The notes: generated from the letters alone by a model not told the origin. A stretch of 64,000 bases of DNA from Dichotomocladium elegans (GCA_025716815.1 JAIXMN010000011.1:1008131-1072130); one strand, 5' to 3'; numbered from the stretch's first letter, positions 31,698-44,202 are shown. Translations and numbers: made by a program.

Positions 31698-33731
31698 CTA
31701 CAGCATTGATTCTTTTTGGTGGCATCTCTCGAAAAAGCTAATTGAATGCTTAACCCAGCCTTCGTAATCGCCTGGGGTCACTTTTGACATCGACTCGGTC
31801 ATGCGAGCCACAATATCATTGGTTATGTTATCTTCGTTGATTGGGTCTTGACGACATAACGCTTTAACCTTGGAGAAGAATTCCTCTATCAGATTAAGGA
31901 GCAGCGAGTAGCGGGGCAGGAAAACAAGATGATAACCACGCTCTTCGACTGCTTCTGCAATAAAAGAAGGAGTATGGATCGGAGCATTGTCACAAGCCAG
32001 GTACGCACCCTGTCTACTCTGATCGTCGAGTCTGTTCATAACCAAATGCAAGAACGCCAAAAAGTCAACACTAGATGTGCCTCTTCTTTTAGATTCTTTC
32101 AATGTTGCCCTGGTGGTGGTAGCGGAATTGTCCTTGTTCACTGCCTTGTCTCGTGATGCAATCTTGATGATCGCTTCGACAAGCCCATCCCTGCTGATAG
32201 CCGCCAATAACGTCATTGACGGGGCGCGAAGGACGGGGACCGTGACCCGAGCAGGACATCCAACTTTGGACCTGGCGTAGTTGCGTCGCATGCTGGCACT
32301 GAACGAAGCTTCGTCTATGAAGACACAGTTGCGCTCGTAGTCGATTATCTTCTTGTCTATCCAGTTGTAGACGTAACCTTGCCTCATCTGCTTAGTTTCA
32401 TCATCATCGCGACGCTCGGGGTATCTACCAGATCGCTTAAGGGTCAGCCGGCACTGATACAGGATTTTCAAGAAGAACTTTGCCACAAATCTTAGTTGTT
32501 CATATAGATGGTCTAGGTTTTTCGTTTTTTTTGCTTCAAATTCGAATACAAATTTTAGTATTTCGTTGCTACCCTTTTGTCAAATTAAAAGGCAATAGCA
32601 GCAAGAACATTTCAATCAAGGCTATAGATGAGTCTTCCTTCTCCTCTTTTTACACCAGAATAGTTTTGGGAGGCCAACCATTTATGTTTCATTCTAATTT
32701 CGAAGGAAGAAGAGAAACGAAATACTAAAATTTGTATTCGATTTTGAAGCAAAAAAAACGAAAAACCTAGACCGTCTATACGAACAACTAAAATTTGTGG
32801 CAAAGTTCTTCTTGAAAATCCTGTATATGAGATGCCGGTGAAGGGTAAAAACAGAAACCATGCTGTTGAATTTTTCGAAGTTTTTTTTCTGGATCTGGGC
32901 TAATGTCGCGCTGTTGTGAAGCCGGATAAATTCCTGAAGAAAGGAATCACCCTCCACGCTGATCTTTCTTGGAGCTGTTCTCCCTTTAGGCATTGACTCC
33001 CAGTTGCCTCCATTATCTTTGAATCGGCGAAGGATGTGGCCGACATTCTGCCGTGTGGTGCCCACGATCTTTGCAGTCTCAGCATGTGTCATTCCGCATA
33101 AAATTGCTAAATGGATTATGCGTTTGATCTCCTTCTCGCTTAGGTTCGGCCCATTCTTTACACGAGTCTTTTTCTCGGCAGCGCGTACCAGGACGATTTG
33201 CATTTGTTCTATCACTTCGGAATTGAAGGTAGGCGGCATCGGCGCTCTGATGGCCGGCAGCAATGACTCCATGCCCAGCATTTCGTGAGCTGGCGCAGTT
33301 ATCGCTACATCCACAGCATGTCCGTCATCACTGTCGTCGTCGCCGCTGCCACCACTGCTTTCTTCCTTGCTGCTGCTACTATAGTCTGACTCAGACTCAT
33401 CTGCTGCGAAACGATATTGGAGGAAACGGGATTCATCCTCGTCTTCGCTCATAGCGTCATCGTCTACTTTGATTTAGCGGGTACGTCAGGTTATGAGAGT
33501 AACAAAGAACAAACCACGCTCAACATCTGTACTCTCATCCAGCTCTTCGTGGGGAGTGACTTGGCGAAGATCCAGAGAGTTCAAGGTATCAACAAGGTTG
33601 GGTGTATCAATTGAAAGGTTATTGCCCGCAGTGCGCGAATGGATAGCAAGTCGATGCGTACGTTTTGAAATTCTACCCGAGGAACGAGTTGAGATGTTTC
33701 GAGTTTTGGTAAATTTGGATGTGGTCATTGA
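31698..33731 (-). pseudogene. Tc1/mariner-like DDE transposase, interrupted by MITE M2
   Basis: The main N-terminal frame starts at ATG 33452 (MSEDEDESRF), acidic, with a helix-turn-helix (SEKEIKRIIHLAILCGMTHAETAKIVGTTRQNVGHILRRF), and runs to 32827. After the MITE it resumes at 32457 and continues to a stop at 31698. Catalytic acids: VFIDEASFSASMRRNYARS (D), LACDNAPIHTP (D), LLLNLIEEFFSKVK (E). Taking the MITE out leaves one open reading frame by eye. An upstream frame (33731-33540, ending TDVE) can be joined by a GTGGTT...AAAG intron to LDDDAMSEDEDES, so the protein may start earlier; that splice is weakly supported. The MITE insertion (TA duplicated at 32458 and 32825) is the only clear lesion. 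Tc1-like proteins cut at TA sites and could move TA-flanked MITEs. Confidence 0.8.
32460..32824 (+). mobile_element. Tc1/mariner-type MITE, copy M2
   Basis: 365 bp, ends CAGGATTTTCAAGAAGAA, TA on both sides (32458-32459, 32825-32826). Inserted in a Tc1-like transposase gene. Internal region in the same orientation as M3 and M5. Confidence 0.93.
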
Positions 33732-33802
33732 GCGATGGGTTAAGGTGGAAAGAGAGAGGAAGAATCTCTTAAGAAGCGATGGGGAGAATATATAATAAAC
33801 TT

Positions 33803-34532
33803 TTAAACATTTCTTTTTGACGCCAACCACTTCTGAACACTTTTCTCCACCTTCTCTATCTTTGATATCACAATCCGGCACTCATATAGCATTGCTTTTC
33901 TCAATGCAGACTGAGAAACTGTCATATAGGTCTTTGATCGATTTGCCAGTATGGGCTCGGTGAGTGCCGACCAACTGCATTCAGCATCGGCGGGTACCTT
34001 GCTTGCGCTGCCATCGTATTGCGGTGGCTCTTGTAATTCACCTCTTGGAATATTGGCGAGCTCGGCTGGTGCTTCACAGTTGGTTGATACGTTAATAATA
34101 GAGAAAGATAGCTATCACTTACAAACACGGTCTTCTAGTTGCAAGCATTTTTACGGCATCCATAATCTCTTCCACAGATTCTGATGAAATATCCTGTTCC
34201 AGGATTAGCACAGGTTCCACATCTGGGTCATCCAAAAGGGTAAACTCCGGGATCCGTCGGAGCATTTCATCGAGGATTGGCGTCGGCTCTACATCCTGAC
34301 TTGCTTCGGTTGTCTGGTCATCTTCATTAGATAACGGTACATTCACCTGCGCAGAGGATGCCCTTGCTTGTTTTAGGTCATTGACATCGTCCACAAGAGA
34401 AGTTAATGACCTAATAGCTGCCTCCAATTGCTCTGCAGTTGGACCAAGTTTCCTAGTTGACCGTTTTCGTATCGCCGACTTGTTTGCTGCTCCCCCCTTG
34501 CCATTTGCTTTTTTAACTTTTGCCATCGTCAC
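33803..34532 (-). CDS. Unknown two-exon gene, basic N-terminus and C-terminal helix
   Basis: Exon 1 34532-34123 and exon 2 34043-33803 around a 79-bp GT-AG intron (GTAAGT donor, CCAAG acceptor). Joined 651 nt, 216 residues. The protein begins with a Lys/Gly-rich basic stretch (MAKVKKANGKGGAANKSAIR), then a Leu/Glu helix with coiled-coil character (EQLEAAIRSLTSLVDDVNDL), an acidic middle (LLDDPDVEPVLILEQDISSES), and ends in a Lys-rich helix (RIVISKIEKVEKSVQKWLASKRNV). I recognise no family. It sits head to tail behind the Tc1-like gene. It may be an accessory gene of a transposon or a host gene trapped among transposons. The splice sites and the long open frame in exon 2 are what support it. 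Confidence 0.5.
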
Positions 34533-35763
34533 AGGAGATACTTGCTCTACTGCGAATTAACTGAACGAAAGGTGGAGAAGAGAGGTTCTCTGTAAGGTCG
34601 GCGCGTTAGTTCAATGATATGGATCCTTACGTTTGTACAACGCGGTACATCAGCAAGTGGAACCTTACGACCTCCGCATTTGCTTCCTGTCCCTCTATCC
34701 TAGGATGGATCATGATTATTGCCGAGATTACGGGAGAGGATACAGACGCTGTGGAAAGGGATATCCGGATATTTTCAAAAATAATAGTTTGCTGTTGGGA
34801 TTACGTCAAACCATGATACAGAACATCTGACACAATAAACAACTGTTGACCGCTAAAAGAAATGGTATTTACTCTAACGCTTGACATGATCAAGTCGTTT
34901 CGTAAAATCTCCATAAAAAGCGTGTTCCACCCCGAAGGTGGAAGCAAAAGGCTCTCGAACACCATTACTCCAAATCGAATAGCTTCAAAGTTGAAATCAC
35001 AGGAAACGGTAAAGCACCGTCCACCGTTCCTTGTACCAACCCACTGTCACCTTTAATCATAACATGTATGTAAAAAGGGCCAACCCGTCATGTTGAGAGA
35101 TAACGACGTAGGAACAATATTTCAGGGACACTGGAGGATACATGTTCACCATTTTCTATGGTATCGTATGAGAGACACTCACCTATACCGCCTCCATGTA
35201 ATTCAAACTTGTGGTTACAACTACATAGATAAATCTCTGGAGTAATGCTGTCTGATCCAATGGTGTTAACAAGCATGCTGACGTACTATATGACATTCCC
35301 GGCCAATGCGTTTACAAGGACACAAATCAACGACTTTGCTGCCATGAAATCAGAGCTTTAGCTGCTTGTAAAATGTGCCGGGATGAAAGCGATTTATTGC
35401 AGAGACGAGCGTAGGCATTTATCACATTATTGCAGCAGTACTATGTCGACTGAGAACTCGTGCGGAATTTGGGAGTGAAACGTTCAGGACGGTGATGAAG
35501 GGAAGGGAACACATATTTTCCGTTCTACTTCCCACAGTAAAAATAGTAAAATTTTTCGCTGCTTACGGCAGTCGCTTTTTTTCTTGTAGCCCCAATCCCT
35601 CGGCTGTAATCGACACCTCCATTCGACCTGCTCAATCACTAGTGGAGAAACTAAAAATAACTATAGCCATGCGAGTGCATTACAGAAGCATAGCAAGTTT
35701 AACTCCTTTCCGAATAAAAGCCATCTTCTTTCCGAACAACATTGTACAACTTCGAATTGTATA
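34533..35763. other. Unassigned region with short open frames
   Basis: About 1.2 kb. Overlapping plus-strand frames at 34619-34830 and a frame at 35492-35905 (reading into MITE M3) are not recognised. No LTR, inverted repeat or RNA gene was found. It may be the body of a degraded Tc1-type element whose right end is at 36516. Confidence 0.3.
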
Positions 35764-35765
35764 TA

Positions 35766-36131
35766 CAGGATTTTCAAGAAGAACTTTGCCACAAATTTTA
35801 GTTGTTCATATAGACGGTCTAGGTTTTTCGTTTTTTTTTGCTTCAAATTCGAATACAAATTTTAGTATTTCGTTGCTACCCTTTTGTCAAATTAAAAGGC
35901 AATAGCAGCAAGAACATTTCAATCAAGGCTATAGATGAGTCTTCCTTCTCCTCTTTTTACACCAGAATAGTTTTGGGAGGCCAACCATTTATGTTTCATT
36001 CTAATTTCGAAGGAAGAAGAGAAACGAAATACTAAAAGTTGTATTCGATTTTGAAGCAAAAAAAAACGAAAAACCTAGACCGTCTATACGAACAACTAAA
36101 ATTTGTGGCAAAGTTCTTCTTGAAAATCCTG
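35766..36131 (+). mobile_element. Tc1/mariner-type MITE, copy M3
   Basis: 366 bp, ends CAGGATTTTCAAGAAGAA, TA on both sides (35764-35765, 36132-36133). Very similar to M2. The flanking sequence is not recognised. Confidence 0.93.
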
Positions 36132-36133
36132 TA

Positions 36134-36516
36134 CAACCGCGATTTATTTAAAGACTTCGTCCGAATGCTCTCAGTGGACGATTACGATAAATCGAGGGAC
36201 GTTTTGCGGATAACAGAGTGCAGGCTTCCAAATGAAATGTCTGTCAGAGAACGAATGAATCAAATCCTCTAGTTCGAAAGAAAGCTTTGCGCCTGTCCGA
36301 AAAATTGAGTCCTCCAACTACGAAAAAGCATTGTGAGGATTTCCGAAAAATTCGGTTCTCGTTTCTGGATAAACCTTGAACCCGACCGTGAAAAATCAAG
36401 TCGAGCTTTCCGACTTACAACAACACCATATCCGATTTTCACTTACTAGTTTTCGGATAACTATCACCGTGTCCGAAAAACTTTTACAAAATGCAAACTT
36501 CTTGTGAAAAGTCCTG
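36134..36516. mobile_element. Right end of a Tc1/mariner-type element
   Basis: Ends CTTCTTGTGAAAAGTCCTG followed by TA at 36517-36518. The reverse complement, CAGGACTTTTCACAAGAAG, is clearly related to the MITE terminus CAGGATTTTCAAGAAGAA. A plus-strand frame (to 36272) reads KDFVRMLSVDDYDKSRDVL..MNQIL, not recognised. It sits at a TA inside the family B LTR remnant. The matching left end was not found. Confidence 0.6.
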
Positions 36517-36518
36517 TA

Positions 36519-36767
36519 TATGACGAAGGATAATCTGATGATATTTTATTATAACAAATACGAGGGTATTTATACTAGATCTTATGGGAGAGGCGTATGG
36601 GATATACTGAGGTTCGTTGCAATGACTTGAAGAATTAATAAATGTAGACGGAGTAATAAATGCAATCGACCAAAATTAATGCAACCAGGACAATAAATGC
36701 ATTCGTGAAAGGGGTACCCAGGGTAAGGGGCGAACGCTCTCGAATAATCCCATTTTGGGTCATGACA
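36519..36767 (-). repeat. Truncated 3' LTR of Gypsy B
   Basis: The first about 250 bases of the 634-656 bp B LTR (TGTCATGACCC to CCTTCGTCATA). It is cut at a TA by a Tc1-type element end; the remaining 400 bases were not found to the left. Confidence 0.88.
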
Positions 36768-37828
36768 GTAGCCTCCCCTTCTAGGTCCGAGTTCTATGAG
36801 GACAGTGGTCAGACTTGGGCCCTCGAGGGGCAGAACTGGGGCCAGGCTTGTTTGGGTGTCGCTGATGGAAGTCACGGATAGTTTCGGCGGCGTTCCAAAG
36901 ATTTTCTGGCGGTTCCCACGTATTATCCGCGGGGTTTTCATACCCTTTCCACTTGATCAAGTACTGTAACTTACGACGGTGTATGCGACTGTCCAAAACA
37001 GCTCAACCTCGTAATGTTCTTCACCATTGACTTCGAATGGGGGTGGTGTAGGCTTGACGCGGCCGGGGATATCTGGGTACTCGGAATTATCGCGCGGTGA
37101 CAACAGACTGACATGGAATACGGGATGAATCTGCATCGAGGCTGGCAGCTCGAGACGATATGCATGCGAGCCAATGCGAGCGATGACCTTGAATGGACCT
37201 AGGAACTTATGGTCTAGTTTTGTCGATGGGCGAGCAGTGCGAATATGACGGCTCGATAAATATATGTAGTCGCCTATCCGGTATTCGGGTGCTGGCCGAC
37301 GACCCTCATTGTAAAAGGCTCCTTGCGTTTTTTGTGCTAGCTTAATCTCTGGGATCAGATCCAGTTTATCCCTACACATTTCAAATTCAGTCGGAGTTGC
37401 CTTTCTGGGGTGCTTGACTTTAAAAATAAAAATAATTTTGAGGTCAGGCCTGTGCCCAAGAGCGATTTATGTTTTCTAAAATAAAACCACATGTCACATT
37501 TGAAAATTTTACAAAATAATAAGTCACAATATCTAAAAAAAATTTTATCAAAACAATAAGCCACATTCAAAAAAATTTACAAGAGGGACCAGCAAGCGAA
37601 AAATCTTAAAATTGCTAGACCTATTAATCACAAATTCTACCTTTAGAAACTATCCTTACTAGATTGTGTAGATTAAAGGGCAAATATAGATGTAAACCAG
37701 TTTATTTCTATTGCAGAAAGTTCTTATTGCCAATTAAGCATTTCAGTCAATAACCCAGCACTAGGCTGAAAGCTACTTTGCAACCCTGCAGGATATAGGA
37801 ATACCAGGAAAAAAAAACACATTGTTGG

Positions 37829-37897
37829 GCCCCAAGTATAGTGGTTAACGCGTATACTCCTACACGTAAGGTCCTCGGTTCGATTCTCGCTGTGGTT
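37829..37897 (+). ncRNA. tRNA-Val-like sequence inside Merlin 2
   Basis: Same sequence as at 28334-28402, with a good B box and weak anticodon stem. It is within the transposon body, not at its end. Confidence 0.6.
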
Positions 37898-38230
37898 ACT
37901 TTGTACAACTGGGTCCTAGGACTGTCTAGAAGTGCTAAAACCGTATTCACATCGGGGGTGGTACTTGTACTGCTGCACAGTTGACATAGTGATATGGATC
38001 GAACCACCCAAACTTTTGCAAAATTTCTATATTTTTTTTATAAAGCTATTCACCCAATTAAATGCTTTTCCTTGTGTTCTATATAATAAATCATAGATGC
38101 AGATAAACATGACACTGTGCTATATCGCCTAGCTTTTACTGATACCCTAGTTCCTTACTTTATACTGTGCACTCTGGTAATATAAATTTCTTTTATGTTC
38201 TTTAGGGAATTAAAGTAAAAGCTTGACTTT

Positions 38231-39444
38231 TTAATTTCCATACACTGAATTATCATCATCTGAAGAGTTTGATGTATCAGATGATCCAAATAGTGCAGTA
38301 CTATTTATCTCATCAGATTCATCAATCTCCTCGTCAGATTCATAACCAAAAGCAGTCCAAATATCTTCACTAATATCTCCATATTGGTTGCTTAATATCT
38401 CTGACAGAGACACTTCAGATAATGCTTTAAGTAAAGCATCCCAGATGTTTCCCTTGTTCTTTTTGCGCCAGATGTATTCAGCTAGCTTCCAAGGGACCAT
38501 TTTCTTTGTTCTGTGGCGTGGTACAATATTTAGCTTGATTCCATTCCAAGTTCCTATACAGAAATTTTAATAACTGGTTAAAGCCAAGGTTAATACATTT
38601 AATACCTTCAATTGTGTTTGTATGGATATTTTCACCACGACTAAACTCCTGGGAGTGATTAATTGTTTCATGGCTGAAATTGTAGCCTTCCAAATTGGGG
38701 ATGTTGTTGTACCCACGCCAGCAATCTGTATAAACCATTGACCCAGGAAGAACAAACTTCTTGATGATTGCTTCTAATGTTTGTGCTGTGCGATTATGAA
38801 CAATCGTCAAAAACACCTTTCGTTCAGGAGTGCGTTCAACTCCTCCAACCACCCAAACGCCTTCAACATGGTGGCCACGATGGTACTTGCGTTTGCCAAA
38901 CTTGCTCTCATCAATCTCGACAATAACTCCTTCACCACCTATTCTTTGTTTGAGACACTATAATAGTTTATCTGCTTCCACATAAACACTTACCAATTTG
39001 CATATCACTATGGACAAGGTCTGCCTCAATCACTTGGTAAATATCCTGGATAATTGAGGCAATCGTCTTGGCATTGAGCTTAGCAGTTTGCCTAATATGG
39101 ATTAGGCTGGAAGAAGTTGCCCAGCACCATATCACATATAGGACTTTGTTCAATGGTGCATTGCGCTTGTAGAAGAATGAGTCCTTTCGTATCGATGTTT
39201 CACTGCGATTGCAGCAAACCCTCTTTGGGCATTTCCAAAAATAGTAGTTGGGGGCCTTCCATTGCAGCGTCATGTTGTTACTATTTCTGCATTGCATAGT
39301 CTCATAGAAGACACCATTCGCTTTAAGATATCTAAGTATTAAGTTAACATTTGGGCTTTTAAAAGAAATTAAGACTTACTGGAATGTATATCTTGGGGTT
39401 ACAAGAATGCGGATCATATCCTCGAATGATGGTGGTGGTGACAT
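38231..39444 (-). CDS. Merlin transposase, copy 2, four exons
   Basis: Exons 39444-39380, 39331-38994, 38938-38606 and 38553-38231, 352 residues, the same as in copy 1. D-D-E residues lie in VEIDESKFG, VYTDCWRGY and TNTIEGTW. An intact gene within an element that has matching ends and a clean duplication, so a candidate for activity. Confidence 0.9.
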
Positions 39445-42400
39445 TGCTGGTTATGGAACTTCTGACAAGAGTAGGAGGGGAAGGAAGAGGAAAAATTTTT
39501 ATCTAGAGTAAATTATTACAGTAAAAGTGGCTTATTGTTTACTGAAAATTTTTTTGGTGGCTTTAATTGAGTTTTAAAGCTGACTGTATTTCAAATTATT
39601 TTTATTTTTAAAGTCAAGCACCCCAGAAAGGCAACTCCGACTGAATTTGAAATGTGTAGGGATAAACTACCCTTCAACCAATCTCTGAAACGAAGCGAAT
39701 CGTGGAGATCCCTCAGCGTCTTTATGAAATCTTCTGACGACTTTGAGAAACTGGAGCTTGCAGGGGCCGGTGCGGTGGTGAAACGAGGGTGGTAACCTGA
39801 ATTAGCTTCGAAAGGTGAATGTTGGGTCGAACTTTGTTGTGAGTTATTGTAACTAAACTCGGCCAGGGACAGGAACTGGGACCAATCGTCTTGCTGGTAA
39901 TTTGTGTACATCCACAGATACTGTTCCAATATGGCGTTCGTGCGTTCTGTCTGGCCGTCGCTCTGGGGGTGGAAAGCAGTGGACATGCATGGCTTGATTT
40001 TGAGCAGCTGCAGGATTGATTGCCAAAAACTAGATGTGAAAATTGAGCCACGGTCTGACACAATCTCGCTCGGAAGGCCATGTAAACGGAATATTTCGTG
40101 GACGAACAGACGTGCCAACTGTTCGGCAGTGATGGTGCATTGGCAGGGAACGAAGTGCGCCATTTTGGTTAGCCGATCCACGACGATCCAGATACTGTCG
40201 TATCCATTGGATATTGGTAGTCCCATGATGAAATCCATGCTGATCGCAGCCCAAGGGCGTTCTGGTACTTGTAATGGTCTAAGTAATCCCTGCGGGGCTC
40301 AGTGGTCGGCTTTTGATCGCCTGCATACTGGGCAATTATGGACGTAGCAGTTGATGAACTTTCGCATGCCTGGCCAGTAATACAGTCTTGAGACGAGTTT
40401 GCAGGTTCTTGCTCTACCTGGATGACCAGCGACAGGAGAGTCATGGTGTTCCTCAAGGATTGCGATCTTCAAATCGTCGCTGGACGGGACGCAGATGCGA
40501 TTGTCAAAGAGTAGTAAAGATGTTTCGTCTTCGATGGTGTATCTTTCCATCTTCTTCCGGAGATGTCTGGGGATACTAGCAGGAGACTTGACAAACTGGA
40601 TGATCTTCTGTAAGTCAGCATCTTCGAGAAGCATGGTTTGGATCCTATCAAGCAGGGCAAAGCCTAGGTGGGATGATGATACAGTGTTCAGCACAATCTG
40701 CCCTTCGCGAAATATCCCCTGGACTGGCTGCTTCTCGTTTTCCCCCTCCCCAAAGGCCATGTCTCGACGCCGAGAGAGAGCATCGGTCTTGGGGTTCTGT
40801 GAGCCTGGACGATAAGTAATTTGAAAATCGTATTCGCTGAAGGCTATAGCCCATCTGGCGTGGCGACGAGTGAGGGATTTCGCAGGTGACGTCATGAAGT
40901 ACTGTAGGTTTTTGTGATCCGTGTACACCAGGATCGGGTGGTGGGCACCTTGAAGATAATAACGCCACGTTGCGAAACTCTCAACTATGGCTAGGAGTTC
41001 TTTATCATATATGTCGTAGTTTACCTCGGCCGGTGATAGTTTGCGGCTAAAGAATGCGACAGGGTGAAGTTTGCCATCATCAGCTATGTGGTTAAGAACG
41101 CCGGCGATCGCGGAGTCGGATGCGTCAGTTTCTACTACGATTTTGCGGTCTGGATGTAATAGTGGAGGATTGGGGCAGTGGTGAAAGCGTCCTTGAGTTC
41201 CTGGAAAGCTTTATCCTGTTCGGGCCCCCAAAGGAATGGTACTTTCTTTTTCAAGAGCGAGGTCAGGGGCAGGGCGATTCCCGAGTAACCCTTGATGAAC
41301 CGACAGTAGAAGTTCGCGAAGCCGAGGAACACTTGGACATCGTGCACTGATTTGGGGATAGGCCAATCAAGGATGCGGGAGACCTTTTCGGGATCCATAG
41401 AGATGCCTGTGTCGTTTATGTGGAAACCTAAGAAGCTGACTTCATGTACGTCGAACTCACATTTTTCGGCTTTGACATAGAGTTCCGCGTTGCGCAGTTT
41501 CTCGAGGACCTGACGGACGTGCGCGTCGTGATCCTTATCATCATCGCTGAATATGAGGATGTCATCGAGGTAAACTACAACGAACTGGTCGAGGTAGTCG
41601 CGCAAAACGTCGTTGATATGTGATTGCCAGGACGCCGGGGCATTCGTCAGACCAAAAGGCATAACCTGATACTCAAAATGACTGTAGCGGGTGCGGAACG
41701 CCGTCTTCCATTCCTCGCCTTCTGCGATGCGGATGCGATGATACGCGTTTCTAGGGTTTCTCATCGAATCCGGATCTTATGATCTGATCCAGATCAAAAG
41801 GCAATGGTGCGGATTCGGATTGACCTCATCTCGGATTTTGTGGATCCGGTGTAGGACATTTGCAATCCAGATCTCATATGGATTGCACTTCACGGATCTG
41901 AGCCGATCCAGATCGCATACGGATTGCACTTCGCGGATCTGTTCCGATTCGTTAGATCTGTCCAAATCAACCTAGACATTGGGTTCCTGCCATTATAATC
42001 CTGTTAATGTATAACAATAGCAATTACAGATGTGCAAGAAATGGGATGTGGGAGTTTGAGAATGAGGAATACAGTTAGTGCAAAGTTGCAGAATAAACAA
42101 AACCAGCAAGAAATGTAGCTTCGTTATAGCTCATACATAGTTGACTTTGGCGAAATGACCGACTCTTTAGATAATAGCTAGTAGTATTTCGATGTGAAGC
42201 TGGCTCAGTACACATCTCTTTTAGGATATCTCAGGTTTTATATTTGCAGAACGTGAAAGGTAAAAAAATCATGCAAACTCCTCGAAAGTAAATATTCCTT
42301 CCATATCAATCATTCCACGGCCATGCGCTTTTCCCCATATTTCTGTATTTCCTTTTCTCATTTTCCAGCAATCAGTATTTCTTGGTTTTCACCAAGCAAT

Positions 42401-43430
42401 GATCACAAACGCAACATGCGCCTCGATTTCGTATACATATTTCCACCCATGGAACCCTAGCTATAATCCATCTCATATAGTCATCTCTATACTTCGCCAT
42501 AGTGGAACATCAGCCTTTTGGTCATTCTATCCTCGTCTTCTCTCAGAAATCTCAATCCACTATTCCACCCTTCTCTTTATCATATATTAATCTTCATTCC
42601 ATGTGGTAGCATATTCTTTATTGTCCTCATACCGATGGCGGTATTGTACATTCCTTTTATTCCATATAAGATCCTCTTCGTCTCTTCACTGACAGTAATC
42701 GATTCTCCTTTGCACAGTATACACCTTCGACGTCGGTGATAGAAGTAGCAGCCACTGCAAATCACCAGGGACATCGCGACGAGTATAGCTGCGGGTACAA
42801 ATAACGAATGGTGAAAAAGTCAAACAGCTCACTAACACTTACCATAAACAGAGCTGTTGTGGCGCACAACAATTGAGGGAAGCATCAAGTGTTCCAGTAA
42901 TATAAATGGAATGGATCAAACTGCAATTTGTGGTTGATTAGGATAACTGGGAGATCGTAAAGGCAGCTGGGGTAAGAGGGCCACGCAACATTGCTCAATT
43001 CGCGACAAATAAATTGTGCTTGTTCGCAAAATTTATCGACTTGATTGCGTGAAATGATCGTGAAATAAATGTAGCTGAAAGCAACGTATCAATAGTAAAT
43101 GGCATTAATAATGCTTTGGAGGTGAATGAAAGGCCGGCATGAGAATGACGCATTGACTTGTTTGTCGCATGACCTCAGCACTGCCATTGCCTGTCCGAAC
43201 ACATTTGGAAAATAGAAGGAGCATAAAGAAATTGCCGGGCCTGAAATTGGCTCAAAATTTTTTTCCGACACCTGTCCGTTCTGTCAAGCATTTGTTCCCA
43301 GAATAGATATCTGATATCACGGTCGGTCCAATGGTTCTTTTGACAGGTACACACTTTGTTCAAGCAACAACAGCATTATTGATTCTTTGAGCACATAGCA
43401 TGAATGTCGTTCGAAAGTATTAAAAAAAGG

Positions 43431-44202
43431 AGCGGTGAATATTGATCCATGCAAGAGAGCTTAGCCGGTTTCACATCACTATGGCCGATATCCTGAAACT
43501 AAGACGGTGATGAATTTGGCATATTGATGTTCAGTGTCGCATAGGTGATTACGGATTGAAGGATCCATGACGCCGCGTTATAACCAGATCCATTTCCACA
43601 GTCTTTTTCCCTCTATTTTTCTCCCACTGGGTTTTTATGAGGTTTTACCGACGTGAGGATGGTCTGAAAGGAACAAGGACATATAACGTATGATAGAGGT
43701 CATCGATACACAAACAAGCACCTTATCTGTAATAGTGCTACCATCTCCGAGTACCCATGCAAGACGGAGTAGCCAGTTGACCTAATTAGGACCTCTGCCA
43801 TAAATCATATAAATAGTAGATAAATGTGTAGCGATGGAGGATCTTAATTCCGATTTCATTCGAATAAAAGACATCCACGAGTCTCATCGTATTCTAACTG
43901 TCCACCATAAAAAACAACGAAAACACCACATTCAGGAACCATTATTTCTGGATCCGCCTGCGAGGCGGGATACTTGCACCTATCAAAGGTACTTCCTCTA
44001 TCCAGGATCCATCACTGGTCTTGAAGAGGACAATGAAAAGATAATGCTCTCATCCGATACGTCCTAACAGGATTAAGCACTTACATCGCCGTTCTAATAG
44101 AATTATTATAAAAGAGAGATATTTTATTTTCAGGAATAAACATCAACCTCAAAGATACTTTTCTAGTTGTCTTTTTTCACTCTCTCTAACCCATCCACCT
44201 CA
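43431..44202 (+). repeat. Solo LTR, Gypsy family A (A4), carrying solo LTR C
   Basis: Diverged copy of the A LTR. Removing the inner insertion (43535-43930 plus one TTCAG) leaves exactly 371 bp, the A LTR length. Keeps ATTATTATAAAAGAGAG (about 44099-44115) and AATAAA. No target duplication is seen. It ends 99 bases before the hAT transposase ATG, in the same direction. Confidence 0.88.
43535..43930 (+). repeat. Solo LTR of an unassigned family (C)
   Basis: 396 bp, starts TGTCGCATAGG and ends AACACCACA, with the 5-bp duplication TTCAG on both sides (43530-43534, 43931-43935). Contains ATCATATAAATAG (43806-43818). No other copy in this window, so the family is known only from its ends and duplication. 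Confidence 0.85.

Larger units (their letters stand above)
37352..39679 (-). mobile_element. Merlin DNA transposon, copy 2
   Basis: 2328 bp, which I read as identical to copy 1. Perfect 8-bp target-site duplication AATCTCTG at 37344-37351 and 39680-39687, the size expected for Merlin. Inserted in the integrase of Gypsy B. Ends GGATCAGATCC and ACCCTTCAACC, inside which lies the 76-bp inverted repeat. Confidence 0.98.
36781..41743 (-). pseudogene. Gypsy B Pol, downstream part (RT, RNase H, integrase, chromodomain)
   Basis: Read downward: RT from YHRIRIAEGEEWKTAF through [11 protein letters not shown] (about 41570) to FLGFANFYCRFIKGY; a frame break between 41135 and 40928; RNase H tail YTDHKNLQYFM and RHARWAIAFSEYDF; integrase HHCC (HDSPVAGHPGRAR...CPVCRRSKADH) near 40350-40450; then IVVDRLTKMAHFVP, VSDRGSIFTS and HPQSDGQTERTNAILEQ; Merlin 2 (37352-39679) splits the integrase after HDSLRFRD; the rest is IKLAQKTQGAFYNEGRRPAPEY and LDHKFLGPFKVI. 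A one-base frameshift near 37000 precedes the chromodomain ([24 protein letters not shown]). Catalytic acids are present, but the copy is dead from insertions and frameshifts. Confidence 0.88.
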
